The notes beneath the pieces were generated by a model. The model was not told where the DNA came from and ran no database searches. It worked only from the letters and a program-made list of their open reading frames with translations. A program made the translations under genes and the position numbers. Positions 6,952 through 9,034 of a stretch of 9,034 nt of DNA are shown here, one piece after another. The stretch comes from Syntrophomonadaceae bacterium (GTDB taxonomy: Bacteria; Bacillota; Syntrophomonadia; Syntrophomonadales; Syntrophomonadaceae): assembly GCA_012522705.1 (NCBI GenBank), contig JAAYJY010000052.1, positions 1 to 9,034 of the forward strand. The letters are read 5' to 3'. Numbering within the stretch: position 1 is the first letter of the stretch; each line of letters starts with the position of its first letter.

Positions 6952-8628
6952 TTATTCATTATTCTTCAAGTAGGCGATCACTGCCTCACGGCTCCCGGTA
7001 TTGATAACATCCTCCTTGCCCAGCCAGCCTCGGCGGGCATTTATTATCCCATAATGGATCAACCGCAGGTCATTTTTGAGATGAGCGTCGCTGTTGATAG
7101 CGATCTTGATGCCCATATCCCGCGCCTGTCGGGCCAGTTGGGCATCGATATCGAGACGGTCGGGGTGAGAATTTATCTCCAGGATTATCTTGGACTTGGC
7201 GGCGGTCGCCAAGACCTCCTCCATGTCCAGTTCATAGGGAGGCCGGCGGTTGAGCAGCCTGCCGGTCAGGTGGCCGATGATATCCACGTTATCGTCTTTA
7301 ATAGCCTGGATGAGGCGCTGGGTTTGTTTTTCCCGGTCCAGCTGGAAGCAGGTATGGATAGAGGCCACCACCACATCCAGCTTTTCGAGGGTCTCGGCAT
7401 CATAATCCAGACTCCCGTCCCGGAAAATATCCACCTCGGTCCCTTTTAGGAACATGAAGTCTTCCCACTGCTGATTAAGCTGGTCTATCTCCCGCCCCTG
7501 GGCCGCCAGCCGCTCCTGGTTGAGCCCCCCGCTGATAGCCAGGGAACCGGAATGATCAGTGATGGCCAGATATGAGTAACCCATGTCCCGGGCTGCCTCG
7601 CCGAGTTCTGCCAACTGGCTGGCCCCGTCGCTCCAACCGGAGTGGCAGTGCAGGTCGCCCTGCAAATCACCCCGTTCTATCAGGACCGGCAACTCGCCGG
7701 CAGCGGCCGCCTCCAATTCACCCTGATCTTCTCTCAGTTCGGGAGGGATAAAATCAAGTCCCAAATTGGCATATATGTCCGGCTCACTGCGGCAACTCTC
7801 CAGTCCCGCGGGTGTACCGACGGGAAACAACCGCGCCAAGTGCTGTTTGGAACCGGTAGACAAAAATAATCCCAGGCAGTATTCCCCAGGTTTCAGTATT
7901 ATTACCTCAAAAGGTATATTGAATTGCAGAAATCCATGTATGTGCCCAGCTTCGGATCCGGTTATCTGTTTTATCCCCCGGTAGTGGGACAGCCGACAGC
8001 GCACGGCAGCCTCATCATCGGCGGCCACAACTATGTCGAGGTCAGTGACCAGCGGCCGTCCCCTCCTGATACTGCCGGCCAGGGAGGCGGCCTTCACATT
8101 TTCCATGTCTTTAAGGAAGGCCAACATTTTCTGACCCATGGGCAGGACAAAACCCAAGGTGTTTTTCTGGCTGTACTGTTCCAGCATCTCGATTCCCTTG
8201 ATGATGCTGAATTCAGTCTTGCTGCCCATGCCCGGCAACAATCGGATGCGCTTTTCCTGAGCCGCTTGCAGCAGTTCGTCCCGGTTGGTCACCCCCAGTT
8301 GCTCATACAGCACCCTGATGGTCTTATGTCCCACCCCGGGGATGGCCAGCATATCCAGCAGCCCTGGCGGTACTTCGGTGAGCAGCCGTTCATAACACTC
8401 CAGGCTGCCCTTTTCGATCAATTCTTCTATTTTACTTTTTATGGATTTACCAACCCCCGGAATCTCATCCAGACGGCCTTTTTCATAAAGATAAGCGATA
8501 TCCTCGTCCAGGTGGTAGATAGAATTGGCAGCTTGCCGATAAGCCTTTATTTTAAACGGGTTTTCTTCCTGGAACTGGAGAATGTCCGCGATATGATCGA
8601 GCGTCCTGGCAATTTCCCGATTGGTCAT
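6952..8628 (-). CDS. polX: Family X DNA polymerase with PHP domain (PolX)
   Basis: Bacterial PolX fills short gaps in base-excision repair, and its PHP domain gives a Mn-dependent 3'-5' exonuclease. The 558 residues are slightly short for the family (about 570). Three helix-hairpin-helix-like segments lie at 54-67, 94-113 and 130-146. The polymerase palm has GSIRRG (185-190) and the two catalytic aspartates D196 and D198. The third carboxylate position is Glu241 in FEVIIL, where family members usually have Asp in a VDLR-like strand. After TGSKQH (258-263) the usual R..A..G.KLNEYG block is shortened to a non-matching stretch (264-281). The PHP domain (about 320-545) is well preserved: HCH at 327-329, DHS at 358-360, Glu398, His425, His453, EINSH at 484-488 and SDAH at 513-516. 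The ATG at 8628 is 3 bases after the zapA stop, which suggests coupled translation. Polymerase activity may be reduced; nuclease activity looks likely. Confidence 0.95.
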   Translation of the reverse strand: MTNREIARTLDHIADILQFQEENPFKIKAYRQAANSIYHLDEDIAYLYEKGRLDEIPGVGKSIKSKIEELIEKGSLECYERLLTEVPPGLLDMLAIPGVGHKTIRVLYEQLGVTNRDELLQAAQEKRIRLLPGMGSKTEFSIIKGIEMLEQYSQKNTLGFVLPMGQKMLAFLKDMENVKAASLAGSIRRGRPLVTDLDIVVAADDEAAVRCRLSHYRGIKQITGSEAGHIHGFLQFNIPFEVIILKPGEYCLGLFLSTGSKQHLARLFPVGTPAGLESCRSEPDIYANLGLDFIPPELREDQGELEAAAAGELPVLIERGDLQGDLHCHSGWSDGASQLAELGEAARDMGYSYLAITDHSGSLAISGGLNQERLAAQGREIDQLNQQWEDFMFLKGTEVDIFRDGSLDYDAETLEKLDVVVASIHTCFQLDREKQTQRLIQAIKDDNVDIIGHLTGRLLNRRPPYELDMEEVLATAAKSKIILEINSHPDRLDIDAQLARQARDMGIKIAINSDAHLKNDLRLIHYGIINARRGWLGKEDVINTGSREAVIAYLKNNE

Positions 8629-8631
8629 CCA

Positions 8632-8913
8632 TTATACCGTCCTGTTTCTCTTTTCCTCTTCCAGCGCCTTGACCAGATCATCATAGTCTTCCTGGAGTTT
8701 ATTCATCTCGTCTGCCAGGTTCAGGGCCGTCAGGACTGCAACCTTGGTAACCGAAAGACTATGGTTGCGCTGTTCGATCATCCGCATCCGTCGGTCTACA
8801 TAGGCAGCCAGCATCTCAATATACTCGATATTTTCAGTCCCCTTGACTATATAAACCTGGTTAAAGATCTCTACTGCTACCTTGTTGATATTTTGGCTTG
8901 ACTTCCTGTCCAC
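8632..8913 (-). CDS. zapA: Cell division protein ZapA
   Basis: ZapA binds FtsZ and promotes bundling of its filaments in the division ring. The 93 residues fit the short Gram-positive form. The N-terminal part has the family's VEIFNQVYIVKG strand region (14-25) and EYIEMLAAYVDRRM (30-43). The centre has the very typical KVAVLTALNLADE (57-69), followed by a charged coiled-coil helix to the C-terminus. The start is taken as GTG at 8913-8911, because it is preceded by AAAGGGGGG (about 8921-8929) at a suitable distance. No in-frame ATG exists early enough to keep the N-terminal strand. It is followed after 3 bp by polX, the same adjacency as in many Firmicutes, where zapA begins this cluster. Confidence 0.95.
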   Translation of the reverse strand: MDRKSSQNINKVAVEIFNQVYIVKGTENIEYIEMLAAYVDRRMRMIEQRNHSLSVTKVAVLTALNLADEMNKLQEDYDDLVKALEEEKRNRTV

Positions 8914-8938
8914 CCTCGGTGCCCCCCTTTGCCGAATA

Positions 8939-8961
8939 ATCTTTTTATTCTATAAAAAGAT
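8939..8961. repeat. AT-rich 10-bp inverted repeat upstream of zapA
   Basis: ATCTTTTTAT (8939-8948) and ATAAAAAGAT (8952-8961) are perfect arms around a 3-base loop, about 25 bp before the zapA GTG. With almost no GC it would be a weak RNA hairpin and is not a terminator. It could be an operator or part of the zapA promoter region (TAGAAT on the minus strand fits a -10, but no -35 is placed correctly). Confidence 0.5.
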
Positions 8962-9034
8962 AGGATTTCCTCCCCGCCGCCAAAAACCTGTCTGGCAGAT
9001 GGCAATAGCTGTCGGCATAAACAGTTTGGCCCCA
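8962..9034. other. Right-edge sequence with no recognised gene
   Basis: Only 73 bases remain upstream of the inverted repeat. None of the three minus-strand frames gives a recognisable protein end. I see no terminator or T-box in it. It is probably the upstream region of zapA or the end of an unidentified neighbour. Confidence 0.4.

Noticed and set aside
7924..8901. Plus-strand open frame of 325 codons
   Set aside because: It is antisense to the start of polX and most of zapA, both clearly real; it has no credible ribosome site or recognisable domain.

Overview
The window looks like chromosomal housekeeping DNA from a Firmicute of class Clostridia. The ZapA, PolX and MutS2 genes sit in the order known from Gram-positive genomes. 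The tyrosyl-tRNA synthetase is of the GTDQKFN (TyrZ-like, 'type 2') kind, the Shine-Dalgarno sites are strong GGAGG types, and the class A penicillin-binding protein has a cysteine-rich tail of a kind I associate with clostridial PBP1A proteins. A Syntrophomonas-like lineage is a guess from gene content and moderate GC, not a demonstrated assignment.

Layout. (1) The left edge, minus strand, holds the first 337 residues of tyrS; its S4 domain lies outside the window. (2) A 244-bp divergent intergenic region follows, with candidate promoters in both directions and two inverted repeats, but no recognisable T-box. (3) At 1258-3609, plus strand, is a complete bifunctional class A penicillin-binding protein (PBP1A type). 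(4) A short convergent gap with a strong hairpin separates it from the minus-strand cluster. (5) That cluster, in the direction of transcription, is zapA (8913-8632), polX (8628-6952), a DUF421/YetF-type membrane protein (6902-6231), a ~190-bp stretch with an extended -10 promoter and what may be a remnant of a U32 peptidase gene, then mutS2 (6040-3701). The zapA to polX gap is 3 bp, which suggests translational coupling. mutS2 probably also has its own promoter just after the DUF421 gene.

Functionally, the minus-strand cluster joins cell division (ZapA, an FtsZ bundling factor), DNA repair (PolX) and MutS2 (anti-recombination and/or rescue of collided ribosomes). The plus-strand PBP builds peptidoglycan, and tyrS charges tRNA-Tyr.

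I see no mobile element, CRISPR array, rRNA, tRNA or obvious defence or secretion system. The points most worth checking are the possible U32 remnant before mutS2, a PolX whose polymerase core is altered while its PHP nuclease domain is intact, and regulatory palindromes around tyrS and mutS2.
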